A DNA stretch of 59,968 bases from Sulfuritalea sp. (GCA_021738385.1 JAIPCF010000007.1:1-59968); one strand, 5' to 3'; counted from the stretch's first letter, positions 8,528-16,345 are shown. Translations and numbers: made by a program. The notes: a model not told the origin generated them from the sequence alone.

Positions 8528-9478
8528 ATGAAAAACCGCTTCATCCGCCAATGGATGGATGCCTTTCTGGCCGAGCATACGCTGCGCGCCAACTCACTTA
8601 TCATCACCGTCCTGGGTGATGCCGTTGCTCCACGCGGCGGAACCGTCTGGCTTGGCAGTTTCATCAAGCTGCTCGAACCCTTGGGGCTGAATTCGCGTCT
8701 GGTCAGAACCAGCGTGTTTCGTCTGTCCAGGGAAAAATGGCTGGTATCGGAACAAATCGGGCGCAGGAGCTATTACAGCCTTACTGCAACTGGTCGCCGA
8801 CGTTTCGAACATGCCTACCGACGCATCTATGACGATCCGCGTCAACAGTGGGACGGTGGATGGCAAGTGGTGCTTACCGCCGTGAGTACCCTGCCGCCGA
8901 CACAGCGCGACGTGCTGCGCCGGGAGTTGCTTTGGGAGGGATTTGGCCATATTGCACCAGGCGTTCTGGCTCATCCCTGCGCCGATGAAGAATCCTTGCT
9001 GGACATTCTGCAAAATACGGGTACCCACGACAAAGTCGTGGTAATCCTGGGCCGCAGCCTGGGCGCGCTGTCCAGCCGCCCATTGCAGGAACTGGTCAGA
9101 GAATGCTGGAATCTAGATGCTATTGCCGAAGACTACAAACGGTTCAGCGATTGTTTTCGCCCTGTTGCTCGCGCGATCAGATCATCGCGGGAACTCGATC
9201 CGGAGCAGGCTTTCTGCGTTCGCACACTGCTTATACACGAGTTTCGTCGTGTCCAGTTGCGCGACCCTCAATTACCCAAACAACTGTTGCCGAACGACTG
9301 GCCCGGCGATATCGCCCGCAAGATTTGCAGCGACATATATCGCTTGACTCGCTCGCCGGCGGAGCAGCATCTCACCGATCTGCTGGAAACCGCCAATGGA
9401 CCACTTCCTGAAGCAGCGCCCTATTTGCAGCTTCGCTTTCCTGATCTGACTGTCAAAGACATCGAGGAAACCGTATGA
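8528..9478 (+). CDS. PaaX-family transcriptional repressor
   Basis: A 316-residue regulator with the PaaX layout: an N-terminal winged helix (about 20-95, TLRANSLIITVLGDAVAPRG then LVRTSVFRLSREKWL) and a PaaX C-terminal domain. E. coli PaaX represses phenylacetate genes and is released by phenylacetyl-CoA. By analogy this one probably responds to an aryl-CoA and controls the divergent diiron oxygenase genes. It overlaps the following reductase gene by ATGA, which ties the reductase to the same regulon. A strong Shine-Dalgarno precedes ATG 8528. Confidence 0.87.
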   Translation: MKNRFIRQWMDAFLAEHTLRANSLIITVLGDAVAPRGGTVWLGSFIKLLEPLGLNSRLVRTSVFRLSREKWLVSEQIGRRSYYSLTATGRRRFEHAYRRIYDDPRQQWDGGWQVVLTAVSTLPPTQRDVLRRELLWEGFGHIAPGVLAHPCADEESLLDILQNTGTHDKVVVILGRSLGALSSRPLQELVRECWNLDAIAEDYKRFSDCFRPVARAIRSSRELDPEQAFCVRTLLIHEFRRVQLRDPQLPKQLLPNDWPGDIARKICSDIYRLTRSPAEQHLTDLLETANGPLPEAAPYLQLRFPDLTVKDIEETV

Positions 9479-10797
9479 TTCAAAAACCGCTTCAGGTCGG
9501 CATTATCGGCGCCGGGCCCTCCGGCTGCTACATCGCCGACGCGCTCGGGCGCAAACTTCCCGGCTCGCACATCGACATATTCGATCGCCTGCCCACGCCT
9601 TTCGGCCTGGTCCGTGGGGGCGTTGCACCCGACCATCAGGGAACCAAGAATATTGCCCGGCAGTTCGAGCGCACGATGAGCAAGGACGGCGTACGCTTTC
9701 TAGGCAACATCGATATTGGTCGCGACCTGTCTTATGAAGAACTGAAATCAGCGTACGACATCCTGTTAGTCACCATCGGCGCCATGGAAGATCGCCGACT
9801 GGGCATTCCTGGTGAATCACTCGAAGCCGTGTATGGCTCGGGACAATTCGTCGCCTGGTATAACGGCATCCCGGGTGGCCAAAACCTTGCTCCCAAGCTC
9901 GATGGCAAATCGGTGGCGATCATCGGTAACGGCAATGTCGCGCTTGATATCGCCCGATTACTGGGTAAGACATCAGCGGAGCTGGAATCTTCAGATTTGT
10001 GCGCCCACGCCCGCATTGCACTGGAGGCTGCCCCTATTGAAGATATCTGGGTGATCGGCCGGCGCGGTCCGCTTGAGGCGAGTTTTACTACAGCTGAGCT
10101 GTCCGAGTTTGGTGATCTGACGCGAGTTTCGACGCGGGTCGACCCTTCCCAACTGCCGCAGGGCATTGCGGATGAGATGAGCGAGGCGCAGAAGAAACTT
10201 GCCGAGAAAAATCTTGAGGTACTGCGGACCTACGCCGCTCGAGGAGAACAGGACGATCGATCGATCACCGTGCACTTCCTGTTCAACGCCGCTCCGGTGG
10301 AAATCCGCGGCGAATCGCGTGCACAAGAGCTGGTTCTGGAGAAGACCCATACCAAAAACGGCAAAACAATATCGAGCGGTGAGACTTTCAGTATCCCTGC
10401 CGACACGATCATCAGCGCCATCGGCTATCGCAGCACTTCTTTTCCCGGTCTTCCCTTCGATTCTGCTCGCGGCATCGTCGCCAATACGGAGGGACGCGTC
10501 GAGCCTGGTGTCTACGCTGCTGGCTGGTGCAAACGCGGTCCGCAAGGGGTGGTGCCTGCCAACAGGGCGGATTCGCTGGCAGTGGCGGAATTGATTCTGC
10601 AAGATTTCGCCGACCACCAGACCCAGGGTAAATCAGGAGGCGCCGCGATCGACGCTTTGCTGGCCAAACGCGGCGTACGCATTGTCGACTTTGCCGGCTG
10701 GCAGAAAATCAATGCCGCCGAGGTCGCGGCGGGACAGGGACGCCCACGCGAAAAACTGGTGGAAATTGAAGAGTTGCTGACTGCTGCTCAAGCTTGA
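9475..10797 (+). CDS. Ferredoxin/adrenodoxin-type NADP reductase (FprA-like)
   Basis: A 440-residue FAD/NADPH flavoprotein of the adrenodoxin reductase/FprA type. The FAD motif is IIGAGPSGCYIADAL at the N-terminus and the NADP motif is VAIIGNGNVALDIARLL (about 145-160). The family sequence PFGLVRGGVAPDHQGTKN follows the FAD fold, and a second flavin contact ends in YAAGWCKRGPQGVVPANR. It starts within the stop of the PaaX-like gene. It probably supplies electrons, through a ferredoxin not seen here, to the PaaA-like oxygenase; that link is inference from the operon. Confidence 0.87.
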   Translation: MIQKPLQVGIIGAGPSGCYIADALGRKLPGSHIDIFDRLPTPFGLVRGGVAPDHQGTKNIARQFERTMSKDGVRFLGNIDIGRDLSYEELKSAYDILLVTIGAMEDRRLGIPGESLEAVYGSGQFVAWYNGIPGGQNLAPKLDGKSVAIIGNGNVALDIARLLGKTSAELESSDLCAHARIALEAAPIEDIWVIGRRGPLEASFTTAELSEFGDLTRVSTRVDPSQLPQGIADEMSEAQKKLAEKNLEVLRTYAARGEQDDRSITVHFLFNAAPVEIRGESRAQELVLEKTHTKNGKTISSGETFSIPADTIISAIGYRSTSFPGLPFDSARGIVANTEGRVEPGVYAAGWCKRGPQGVVPANRADSLAVAELILQDFADHQTQGKSGGAAIDALLAKRGVRIVDFAGWQKINAAEVAAGQGRPREKLVEIEELLTAAQA

Positions 10798-10810
10798 AAA
10801 TGGCGATCGG

Positions 10811-11707
10811 CTAGAGTTCCAGTTCCATTCCCTCGCGGGAAAGAAGAACTTCCGGCTCGCCCATGCTTCCCGGTACATATCCGGAACTCGCTAACGCGGC
10901 GGCAAAAACACGTTCGAGTTCATCATCAGAGCGCGTGGGCTCGTGGTGCGTGCACACCAAACGCTTTACTCCCAGGCGACGCGCCCAGGCAATGTTGCCT
11001 TCCAGCGTCCCATGGCCCCAGCCAATCTTGCTCGCGTACTCGGCATCCGTATAGGAACTGTCGGCGATCAACACATCCAGACCGGCCAACGCCGCATCGA
11101 GTTGCCCCTGTTGCATATCAACCATCTGCTGAAACTCGGCGTAACCCTCGTCTTCCGGGGCATAAATATTCAGCCAGGGTTCGTGGTCACCAGTAAAAAA
11201 TACCGATTTCCCGTTGCATTCGATCCGATAGCCAAAATTCACCACAGGATGATTGAGCAAAAGCGGCATTACCGTGGCGTCACCAACTTGTACCGACTTA
11301 CCGATATTGAGCGTCTCATATTCGATGCCGGCTTTCATTTCCGCTTCGCGCACCGGGAAGTAGCTGTACTGCAGTTGCACTTCCATGACCTGATCGATAC
11401 CACGCCCGGCAACGATATCGTAGCCGCCGTGTATGCGTACCGAATTGCCCGGAATGTACAGCGGGGTGAAAAAAGGCAGCCCTTGAATGTGGTCCCAATG
11501 CGAATGAGTCATGAACACATTGGCCTGCACCGGCATTTGTTTCAGCAGTTCCTGCGCCAAGGGAAAAATGCCGGTACCGGCGTCGAGAATAATCAGCAAA
11601 CCATCGTCGCTGCGCACCTCAATGCACGTCGTGTTGCCACCATACCGAATCGTGTGCTGGCCGGGTGAGGGAATCGAACCGCGAACGCCCCAGAAACGTA
11701 CCTTCAT
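10811..11707 (-). CDS. Metallo-beta-lactamase-fold hydrolase
   Basis: A 298-residue cytoplasmic MBL-fold protein. The metal site HSHWDHIQG is preceded by LILDAGTGIFPL, and later ligands lie in FTGDHEP and in the TH of VCTHHEPTRSDDEL. ATG 11707 (MKVRFWGVRGSIPSPG) matches the usual family N-terminus; the longer open frame upstream is rejected. Relatives act as phosphodiesterases or ribonuclease Z-like enzymes, but nothing here fixes the substrate. It follows the HDOD gene by ten bases and probably shares its transcript, so a signalling role is possible. Confidence 0.85.
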   Translation of the reverse strand: MKVRFWGVRGSIPSPGQHTIRYGGNTTCIEVRSDDGLLIILDAGTGIFPLAQELLKQMPVQANVFMTHSHWDHIQGLPFFTPLYIPGNSVRIHGGYDIVAGRGIDQVMEVQLQYSYFPVREAEMKAGIEYETLNIGKSVQVGDATVMPLLLNHPVVNFGYRIECNGKSVFFTGDHEPWLNIYAPEDEGYAEFQQMVDMQQGQLDAALAGLDVLIADSSYTDAEYASKIGWGHGTLEGNIAWARRLGVKRLVCTHHEPTRSDDELERVFAAALASSGYVPGSMGEPEVLLSREGMELEL

Positions 11708-11717
11708 AGTCTGGCCT

Positions 11718-12587
11718 TTAAGGTTCGTTACCGACCTGAGCAAACAACTGGGCATCCTGAACGAGCTTGTCCAGCGAGCCGAGTCTTGCCACGACTTCCT
11801 CCGTACTGTCTCCAAATCGCTCTGGAGCGACAGGGGCTTCGGTAGCGCGCCAGGGATTACCACTATCACCGATTTCACGGAAACGTACGACCTGATCGGC
11901 CACCCGCAGGCAATCCATCATGGCGCTTGGCTCAGCGTCTGGATCATGATGATCGCGAATGCAGTCCACCAGATAATCGGGGAAAGTCCAGCGCTTGGCC
12001 AACAGGGCTCCAACTACCCCGTGGTCGACACCGATCACCAGTCTTTCAGCCTCATGGAGCGGTACCGAATGTTCGCCGGCATGTGTCAAGGCCTCACGAA
12101 ATTCCGCCGCGAGAAACTGGGCAAATACCACTTTTCCAAAATCATGCAGCAGACCGGCGATATAGCAGTCTCCGGAATCGACTTCGCCCTTGGCAAACAC
12201 GGTGGCCGCCTGCCGCGCAGCGCCGGCAACTACCAGTGAATGCAACAGGTAGCGCTGAATATCGAAACCCGCGGCATTCATGCGCGGCAAGATTCCCACG
12301 GCGGCAAATCCAAGAGCCAGATTCTTGATCGTGTTGATACCCAGGTAGACCACCGATTGGCTCACCGAGTTGATCTTGCTGGGCAGACTGTAGTAGGCGG
12401 AATTGATGACCTTTAGAATCTTCATGGTCATCACTGGATCTTTTTCGATCACGCCGACCAAATCCTTGGCCTGGCAATTGATATTTCGAGTCAACTCGAG
12501 AATCATTTGCACGCTGCGCGGAAACGCCGGCATGCGCTCGACAGCGCTGCCCAGGCGATGTTCCATTTCAGGAGTCAGTGCGCTCAT
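11718..12587 (-). CDS. HDOD-domain signalling protein
   Basis: A 289-residue protein dominated by an HDOD domain (about 15-215). Typical segments are VIEKDPVMTMKILKVINSAYYSLP and SQSVVYLGINTIKNLALG. GLLHDFGKVVFAQF looks like a partly preserved HD core. HDOD proteins usually lack phosphodiesterase activity and act in c-di-GMP or chemotaxis signalling. No GGDEF, EAL or receiver domain is attached. It is encoded just upstream of the MBL-fold hydrolase. Confidence 0.87.
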   Translation of the reverse strand: MSALTPEMEHRLGSAVERMPAFPRSVQMILELTRNINCQAKDLVGVIEKDPVMTMKILKVINSAYYSLPSKINSVSQSVVYLGINTIKNLALGFAAVGILPRMNAAGFDIQRYLLHSLVVAGAARQAATVFAKGEVDSGDCYIAGLLHDFGKVVFAQFLAAEFREALTHAGEHSVPLHEAERLVIGVDHGVVGALLAKRWTFPDYLVDCIRDHHDPDAEPSAMMDCLRVADQVVRFREIGDSGNPWRATEAPVAPERFGDSTEEVVARLGSLDKLVQDAQLFAQVGNEP

Positions 12588-12627
12588 TTATCGGCCCAAA
12601 GGAGATACGCCGATTATAGCCAGCGAT

Positions 12628-13530
12628 TCAGGCTAGATCGCGTCCCGGTCCGGATGTAATTCTTTCGTGATAGCGCGCCCGGTACAACAGGCGACGACGG
12701 TCCAGGCTTTCCGTGAAGCCCGCGCGGTCGTGCAGCACGTTGTTGCACACCAGTCCCATGCCCGGCTCCAGCCTCCCTCGCAGGGTCCATGGTGTGGGTG
12801 TCGCCAGCAAGCGGGCCAGTGCACCAACCGCAGTTGCTGTCGCGGCATCCTCACGCCATTCGATGCTGATGGTACGCGCCGTGTAGCGCATGTGAAGGAA
12901 GCCGGCATTGTCGAGCGAGAATACGGGACCGGACTGGGCCGCGCGCGCGACGCCCGTATCGTCATTGCGCGGCGGAATGATCATGGCGTCGGCCTGCGAG
13001 AGTGCGCGGATATGCCCGGGATTCTCGTCGCGCAGCAGGATGTAGGCGATCTCTGGGTCAAGCAACTGATTCTCGCCACCGGACACGGCGCTTTGTACGC
13101 AGTGAAGCACCATGCCGCGCACGGTACGCTCAGGCGTGTTGTAGTAACCGTCGGTGTGCCATTTGATCGGCTTGTCGGTGTAGGGAATGAACTCCCTGCG
13201 CTCACTGCGCTCTTCCGCGCCGCGTACCGATATTGGCGATATCGCATCATCGTCGGTAAGCCAGTGACTGTCGAGATGCAACAGGCCGAGTTGGGCACCC
13301 AGGCGGCGAGGAATTTCCTTGTCTGGATCCCCTGCGGTGTTACTGGCATAGATCGCCATATTGGCGCCTGCGCAATGTGCAAGCAAGCTGTCGAGCTCTT
13401 TTGTCGCCAGTGCGCGAGGATCGTCGAGCGCAACCAATATGTCCTCGATGCGGCGCGGTGCGCTGTCGAGTTTCTGCTCGCGCCACAGGCGATAGCTCGC
13501 GGGATCGTCGAGATCGAACGGGCCGGGCAT
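12628..13530 (-). CDS. TauD/TfdA-type Fe(II)/2-oxoglutarate dioxygenase
   Basis: A 300-residue member of the TauD/TfdA superfamily. The iron-binding facial triad is visible: HxD in IKWHTDGYYN and a distal His in CNNVLHDRAGF, followed by the Arg-rich 2-oxoglutarate site RRRLLYRARYH. Family members hydroxylate taurine, other sulfonates, carnitine precursors or amino acids. It is the last gene of a leftward operon containing TusA, DsrC-like and Cas6-like genes, so a sulfur-linked substrate is plausible but unproven. ATG 13530 (MPGPFDLDDP) is chosen because the upstream frame is repeat-derived. Confidence 0.82.
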   Translation of the reverse strand: MPGPFDLDDPASYRLWREQKLDSAPRRIEDILVALDDPRALATKELDSLLAHCAGANMAIYASNTAGDPDKEIPRRLGAQLGLLHLDSHWLTDDDAISPISVRGAEERSERREFIPYTDKPIKWHTDGYYNTPERTVRGMVLHCVQSAVSGGENQLLDPEIAYILLRDENPGHIRALSQADAMIIPPRNDDTGVARAAQSGPVFSLDNAGFLHMRYTARTISIEWREDAATATAVGALARLLATPTPWTLRGRLEPGMGLVCNNVLHDRAGFTESLDRRRLLYRARYHERITSGPGRDLA

Positions 13531-13534
13531 GGTA

Positions 13535-14221
13535 TCAGTCCTCCGTCGCGCCGTTGCCGACCCGCGAAGCGGAATTGACGGCCCCCGAAGGGGAATCCCC
13601 GTCATGCAAAGCCGAGGCATTCAGAGCACGCGAGCGCCGACTTTCCGAACTTTTTGCCTGGGGGTGAAACAGGCCCGCCAGCGTCTTCTCCAGCGCCTTG
13701 ATAGCCTCGGGTGACTCGATCTCCATCACCTGATCGACCGCCCAAAGTTGATCTTTTTCCGGCAATACTTCCTTCAAACAAGCGGAAAAACAGCGGCGAA
13801 ATCCGAAGTCCGGACCTTGCTCTGTATAGTCGTAGTCAGCGTATTCCGTACCCCGCTGATTGAACAGATCGAGAACGTGCTGATGACATTTGCCTGGCGC
13901 CACATCGAATAGCAACATGTCGCGGTTGTCCTCTATCGCCTCCGCAATACGCTGCGCCAGCGCCGTAGTGAACTCCAGGCGCTGTTCCGATGTCAATTCT
14001 CGGTAGGCGATGCGATCGGCAGCCAGAGCAAGATACACCATGAATTCGCAGACGAAATCGAAATAGGCGTTGCCCAGTTCGATGTCGTACTCGGCCTCGC
14101 GCATGCGCTTGATCGAGTCGATCGCAAGTTTCCAAGCCAGCATGGCAACAACGCCGGCCAGTTCCGCCATCGAACGCGGCTTGCCGCCGGCGTGAAAACT
14201 GGTGCGGATCCTGATTGCCAT
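13535..14221 (-). CDS. Unknown 228-residue protein in the sulfur operon
   Basis: I do not recognise this protein. The first 180 residues are helical (VVAMLAWKLAIDSIKRM, FVCEFMVYLALAADRIAYR) with three scattered Cys and no clear membrane helix or cofactor motif. The last 40 residues are Ser/Arg-rich and low-complexity (SSESRRSRALNAS). They are encoded by DNA resembling the window's REP-like repeats (about 13553-13650), so the C-terminus looks like a recent read-through extension. It lies five bases before the TauD-like gene and downstream of the DsrC-like gene. Its context suggests a sulfur-related role, but nothing in the sequence proves it. Confidence 0.7.
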   Translation of the reverse strand: MAIRIRTSFHAGGKPRSMAELAGVVAMLAWKLAIDSIKRMREAEYDIELGNAYFDFVCEFMVYLALAADRIAYRELTSEQRLEFTTALAQRIAEAIEDNRDMLLFDVAPGKCHQHVLDLFNQRGTEYADYDYTEQGPDFGFRRCFSACLKEVLPEKDQLWAVDQVMEIESPEAIKALEKTLAGLFHPQAKSSESRRSRALNASALHDGDSPSGAVNSASRVGNGATED

Positions 14222-14240
14222 GAATCAGGACATCAAACCA

Positions 14241-14346
14241 TTCACCACAGAGACACAATGGCACAGAGAAATGCAAAAAGAAATTGGTTCTCTCTCTGTG
14301 CCTCTGTTGCCTGCCCGCGAAGCGGAATTCCAGGCACGCAGGGCGC
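14241..14346. repeat. Inverted-repeat element plus REP-like unit between two operon genes
   Basis: Two elements lie side by side. The first has an arm TTCACCACAGAGACAC... at 14241-14270 and an imperfect complementary arm TTCTCTCTCTGTGCCTCTG at 14288-14306; it belongs to the same family as the element at 24657-24756. The second, 14306-14346, begins GTTGCCTGCCCGCGAAGCGG and matches 46482-46522 at about 37 of 41 positions. TGCCTG/CAGGCA can pair as a hairpin. A degenerate third copy begins at 13553. Confidence 0.85.
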
Positions 14347-14364
14347 CCTGTGGTTCAATCATTT

Positions 14365-14703
14365 TCAATAGCCTCCCTTACCCAGAGGCATGGGCAAACC
14401 GCCAACCTTACAGCCTTCTTTGGCAGCGCCGCCGTCGGGGAACAACTCGAACAGCAACGCGCTGTCGGCCTCTGGCATGTCACCCTCCGACTGCAAGCCC
14501 TTGATCAGATTGCGCATATTCGGCGTATGGCCATCTTCCTTGAACTTTTCGCGCAGGTAATTCACGACCTTCCAGTGCTGATCGGTCATTGTGATGCCAC
14601 AGGCTGCGGCGATGATATGAACCGCCTCTTCGCTGAAATCAGGTTCCAGAAGATAGCCGTATTCGTTGACTTCCTTTTCAACGCCGTTGATGACATAACT
14701 CAT
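14365..14703 (-). CDS. DsrC/TusE-family protein lacking the penultimate cysteine
   Basis: A 112-residue DsrC/TusE-family protein, a paralogue of the DsrC at 19852. The family fold is plain (DEYGYLLEPDFSEE-like N-terminus, MTDQHWKVVNYLREKF, MRNLIKGLQ, LFELFPDG). The C-terminal arm keeps one cysteine (C98, EGCKVGGLPMP), equivalent to CysB of DsrC. At the CysA position 11 residues later there is Lys, and three extra residues follow (GKGGY). TusE usually keeps CysA, so this pattern is the reverse. It cannot form the CysA-CysB trisulfide of true DsrC and may be regulatory or a modified sulfur carrier. It lies downstream of the tandem TusA gene. Confidence 0.87.
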   Translation of the reverse strand: MSYVINGVEKEVNEYGYLLEPDFSEEAVHIIAAACGITMTDQHWKVVNYLREKFKEDGHTPNMRNLIKGLQSEGDMPEADSALLFELFPDGGAAKEGCKVGGLPMPLGKGGY

Positions 14704-14794
14704 GGGTGGTCTCCTCTCTGATTGGTCATTCTTTCCCCCGGGGAAGGGGCTGGGGGATAGGTGGTTACTTGGTAGTTTTGCCTGCGCCGGACCG

Positions 14795-15277
14795 TCAGGT
14801 ACGACGCAGGTAAAACTCGTGAACTCCACGTCCGGATTCGTGCGAAAAAATCAGCTCTGCAGCACCTGCTCTGGCCCAGGAGGCGATGTCGTCCGCCGAG
14901 CCCGGGCAATCACTGACCAGTTGCAGCACTTCGCCGGCTTGCATGCCCTCCAACAATTTCTTTGCCTGCACGATGGGGCCGGGGCAGGAAACGCCGCGCA
15001 TGTCCAGCGTCACATGCGCAATCGGCGTGGCATTGGCGCCACCTGCGCGCTGGATCATGTAGGCCGTCTTGCCGTCCGCCTGCTTCTGGCTGCCAAGGAT
15101 CACGTTGCCAGTCACCTTTGCCCATGCGAACAGATCGTCCGCCGTGCCGGGGCAATCTGAGAGCAGGCGCAGGGTCTGACCTGGCTGCAGGTCGTCGATC
15201 AGTTTTTTGGCGCCGAGCAGCGGTGCCGGACAGGGCATGCCGCAGACATCAAGCGTTACGGTGGCGACTTCGGTCAT
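14795..15277 (-). CDS. Tandem TusA-domain fusion, sulfur carrier
   Basis: A 160-residue protein made of two complete TusA domains. Each has the sulfur-carrying CPxP motif: C16 in MPCPAP and C98 in VSCPGP. Each also has a second motif SDCPGxxxD (C42 and C124). TusA passes persulfide sulfur to TusD/DsrE in tRNA 2-thiolation and in oxidative dsr sulfur trafficking. A fused pair is unusual and might pass sulfur between its halves or bind two partners. A good Shine-Dalgarno (GAGGAGAAA) precedes ATG 15277. Neighbours are the Cas6-like gene upstream and the DsrC-like gene downstream. Confidence 0.92.
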   Translation of the reverse strand: MTEVATVTLDVCGMPCPAPLLGAKKLIDDLQPGQTLRLLSDCPGTADDLFAWAKVTGNVILGSQKQADGKTAYMIQRAGGANATPIAHVTLDMRGVSCPGPIVQAKKLLEGMQAGEVLQLVSDCPGSADDIASWARAGAAELIFSHESGRGVHEFYLRRT

Positions 15278-15296
15278 GGATTTCTCCTCGATTGAT

Positions 15297-15890
15297 TTAG
15301 TCGCCGACAGCGACGACTGATTTATGTGGGACAAATATCCCGCATCCGAGCGCGCGGTGCTCGCCCAGACCGGTTTCCTGCATCGCCAGGGAATCGGCAT
15401 TCCCCAGACCATGCAACATCAGACTGAAACCGCGCACCCATCCCTCAGTGGTGCGCAGTTCTCTCGGTTTGCCTGTAATCAATTGCGGCTTAAGACCGCG
15501 TGCCGCCAGCAAAGATTCGCAACGCGCAAGAAATTCGATTTCTTCATCCGTTCCGACACTGACGAAATGAGAGTACACAACGCCTCGGGCCGGCAACAAG
15601 GGACGGACACTGCACGCACGCACCTCTAGTGCCACACCGTCCAGGTCCAGGCGTGCGCCCACCAAAAAGTCGGCGCTGGCGCTACGGTGAATCGGCAAGC
15701 GCAGTGCCAAACGGCTGCGACGACCGACGAAACGAACCTTGTTGCCGCGTGCCAGACCCATCAGCGGCAGGATACCGGCCTCCGGCTCTTCGTCGAACCA
15801 GGGAAGAAGACGACGCACCGCCGTCGCCAAGGCGCTGGCGTGGTCGTCCTCAAGCGTGGCATCCGCCAGTGCAAATACCACATCGACCAT
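15297..15890 (-). CDS. Cas6/Cmx6-family RAMP protein (type I-MYXAN-like) without CRISPR
   Basis: A 197-residue protein resembling the Cas6/Cmx6 family of CRISPR RNA endoribonucleases. Family hallmarks are the start MVDVVFALADATL, LPWFDEEPEAGILPLMG, GRRSRLALRLP, RGFSLMLHGL, and the glycine-rich RAMP loop LGEHRALGCGIFVPHKS at the C-terminus. No CRISPR array or other cas gene is in the window. It sits instead between a small unknown gene and a tandem TusA gene, divergent from dsrA. ATG 15890 gives the conserved N-terminus. Whether it cleaves or only binds RNA is unknown; its host RNA might be a tRNA or an mRNA. A dispersed 24-bp repeat lies inside it at 15665-15688. Confidence 0.82.
   Translation of the reverse strand: MVDVVFALADATLEDDHASALATAVRRLLPWFDEEPEAGILPLMGLARGNKVRFVGRRSRLALRLPIHRSASADFLVGARLDLDGVALEVRACSVRPLLPARGVVYSHFVSVGTDEEIEFLARCESLLAARGLKPQLITGKPRELRTTEGWVRGFSLMLHGLGNADSLAMQETGLGEHRALGCGIFVPHKSVVAVGD
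15665..15688 (+). repeat. Dispersed 24-bp repeat, copy 2 (inside the Cas6-like gene)
   Basis: AAAAGTCGGCGCTGGCGCTA plus four bases, related to copy 1. In the Cas6-like reading frame it encodes part of HRSASADFLVG, a different frame from the AVSPAPTF reading found in other genes. Confidence 0.6.
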
Positions 15891-15919
15891 CAGGGTTGAA
15901 GCTTCGTCAGGTGAGCGAC

Positions 15920-16159
15920 TCAAGCAGTATCCTTTTCCTTGTCGGTCATTCCCGGCTGCGCCGCAGCCCAGGCGCAAAGCACTTTGCCCCAATGCGCGGC
16001 GGTCACCGGATCAACGTCAAAAATCGTGAAGCGACTTCGCTCACGAATGCGTGTGCGCAGCAAAGGCATACCGCCGGCCTCGAAGACGAATTCCTGCAAT
16101 TCAATCTCCTGATTGCCGATCGGTACGCGGAACTTGTCGAGCGAGGTAACGGTGTCCAA
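15920..16159 (-). CDS. Small unknown protein, first gene of the leftward sulfur operon
   Basis: A 79-residue soluble protein, probably starting at TTG 16159 (LDTVTSLDKFRVP) behind an AGGGA Shine-Dalgarno. An upstream in-frame ATG at 16207 would add 16 residues that look unlike a protein start. The core reads IELQEFVFEAGGMPLLRTRI and RFTIFDVDPVTAAHWGKVL. I have an impression of similar small proteins beside dsr genes, but cannot name the family. It has no cysteine after the chosen start. It leads the operon containing the Cas6-like and TusA genes, 29 bases upstream of the former. Confidence 0.72.
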   Translation of the reverse strand: MDTVTSLDKFRVPIGNQEIELQEFVFEAGGMPLLRTRIRERSRFTIFDVDPVTAAHWGKVLCAWAAAQPGMTDKEKDTA

Positions 16160-16248
16160 TGATTTCCCTTTTCGTGGAAGCAGACTATGGCACCAGCAAC
16201 GGGTCAACGACCATCACCGGATGGGAGTGCAAGCATATAACCCTTTAG

Positions 16249-16268
16249 GGTAGGTCCTATTACCTACC
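16249..16268. promoter_or_regulatory. Inverted repeat in the dsrA divergent promoter region
   Basis: GGTAGG (16249-16254) and CCTACC (16263-16268) flank an 8-base centre, TCCTATTA. A small palindrome CCCTTTAGGG overlaps the left arm (16241-16250). It lies in the 186-bp gap between dsrA and the leftward operon and could be the operator of a dsr regulator. No regulator gene is adjacent. Confidence 0.5.
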
Positions 16269-16345
16269 GGGAGTATGGTTTGTGCACCGCACAGACTCAT
16301 ACCATTGTCCCATCACGTTACCCCCCGACAACGAGGAGAAGACCC

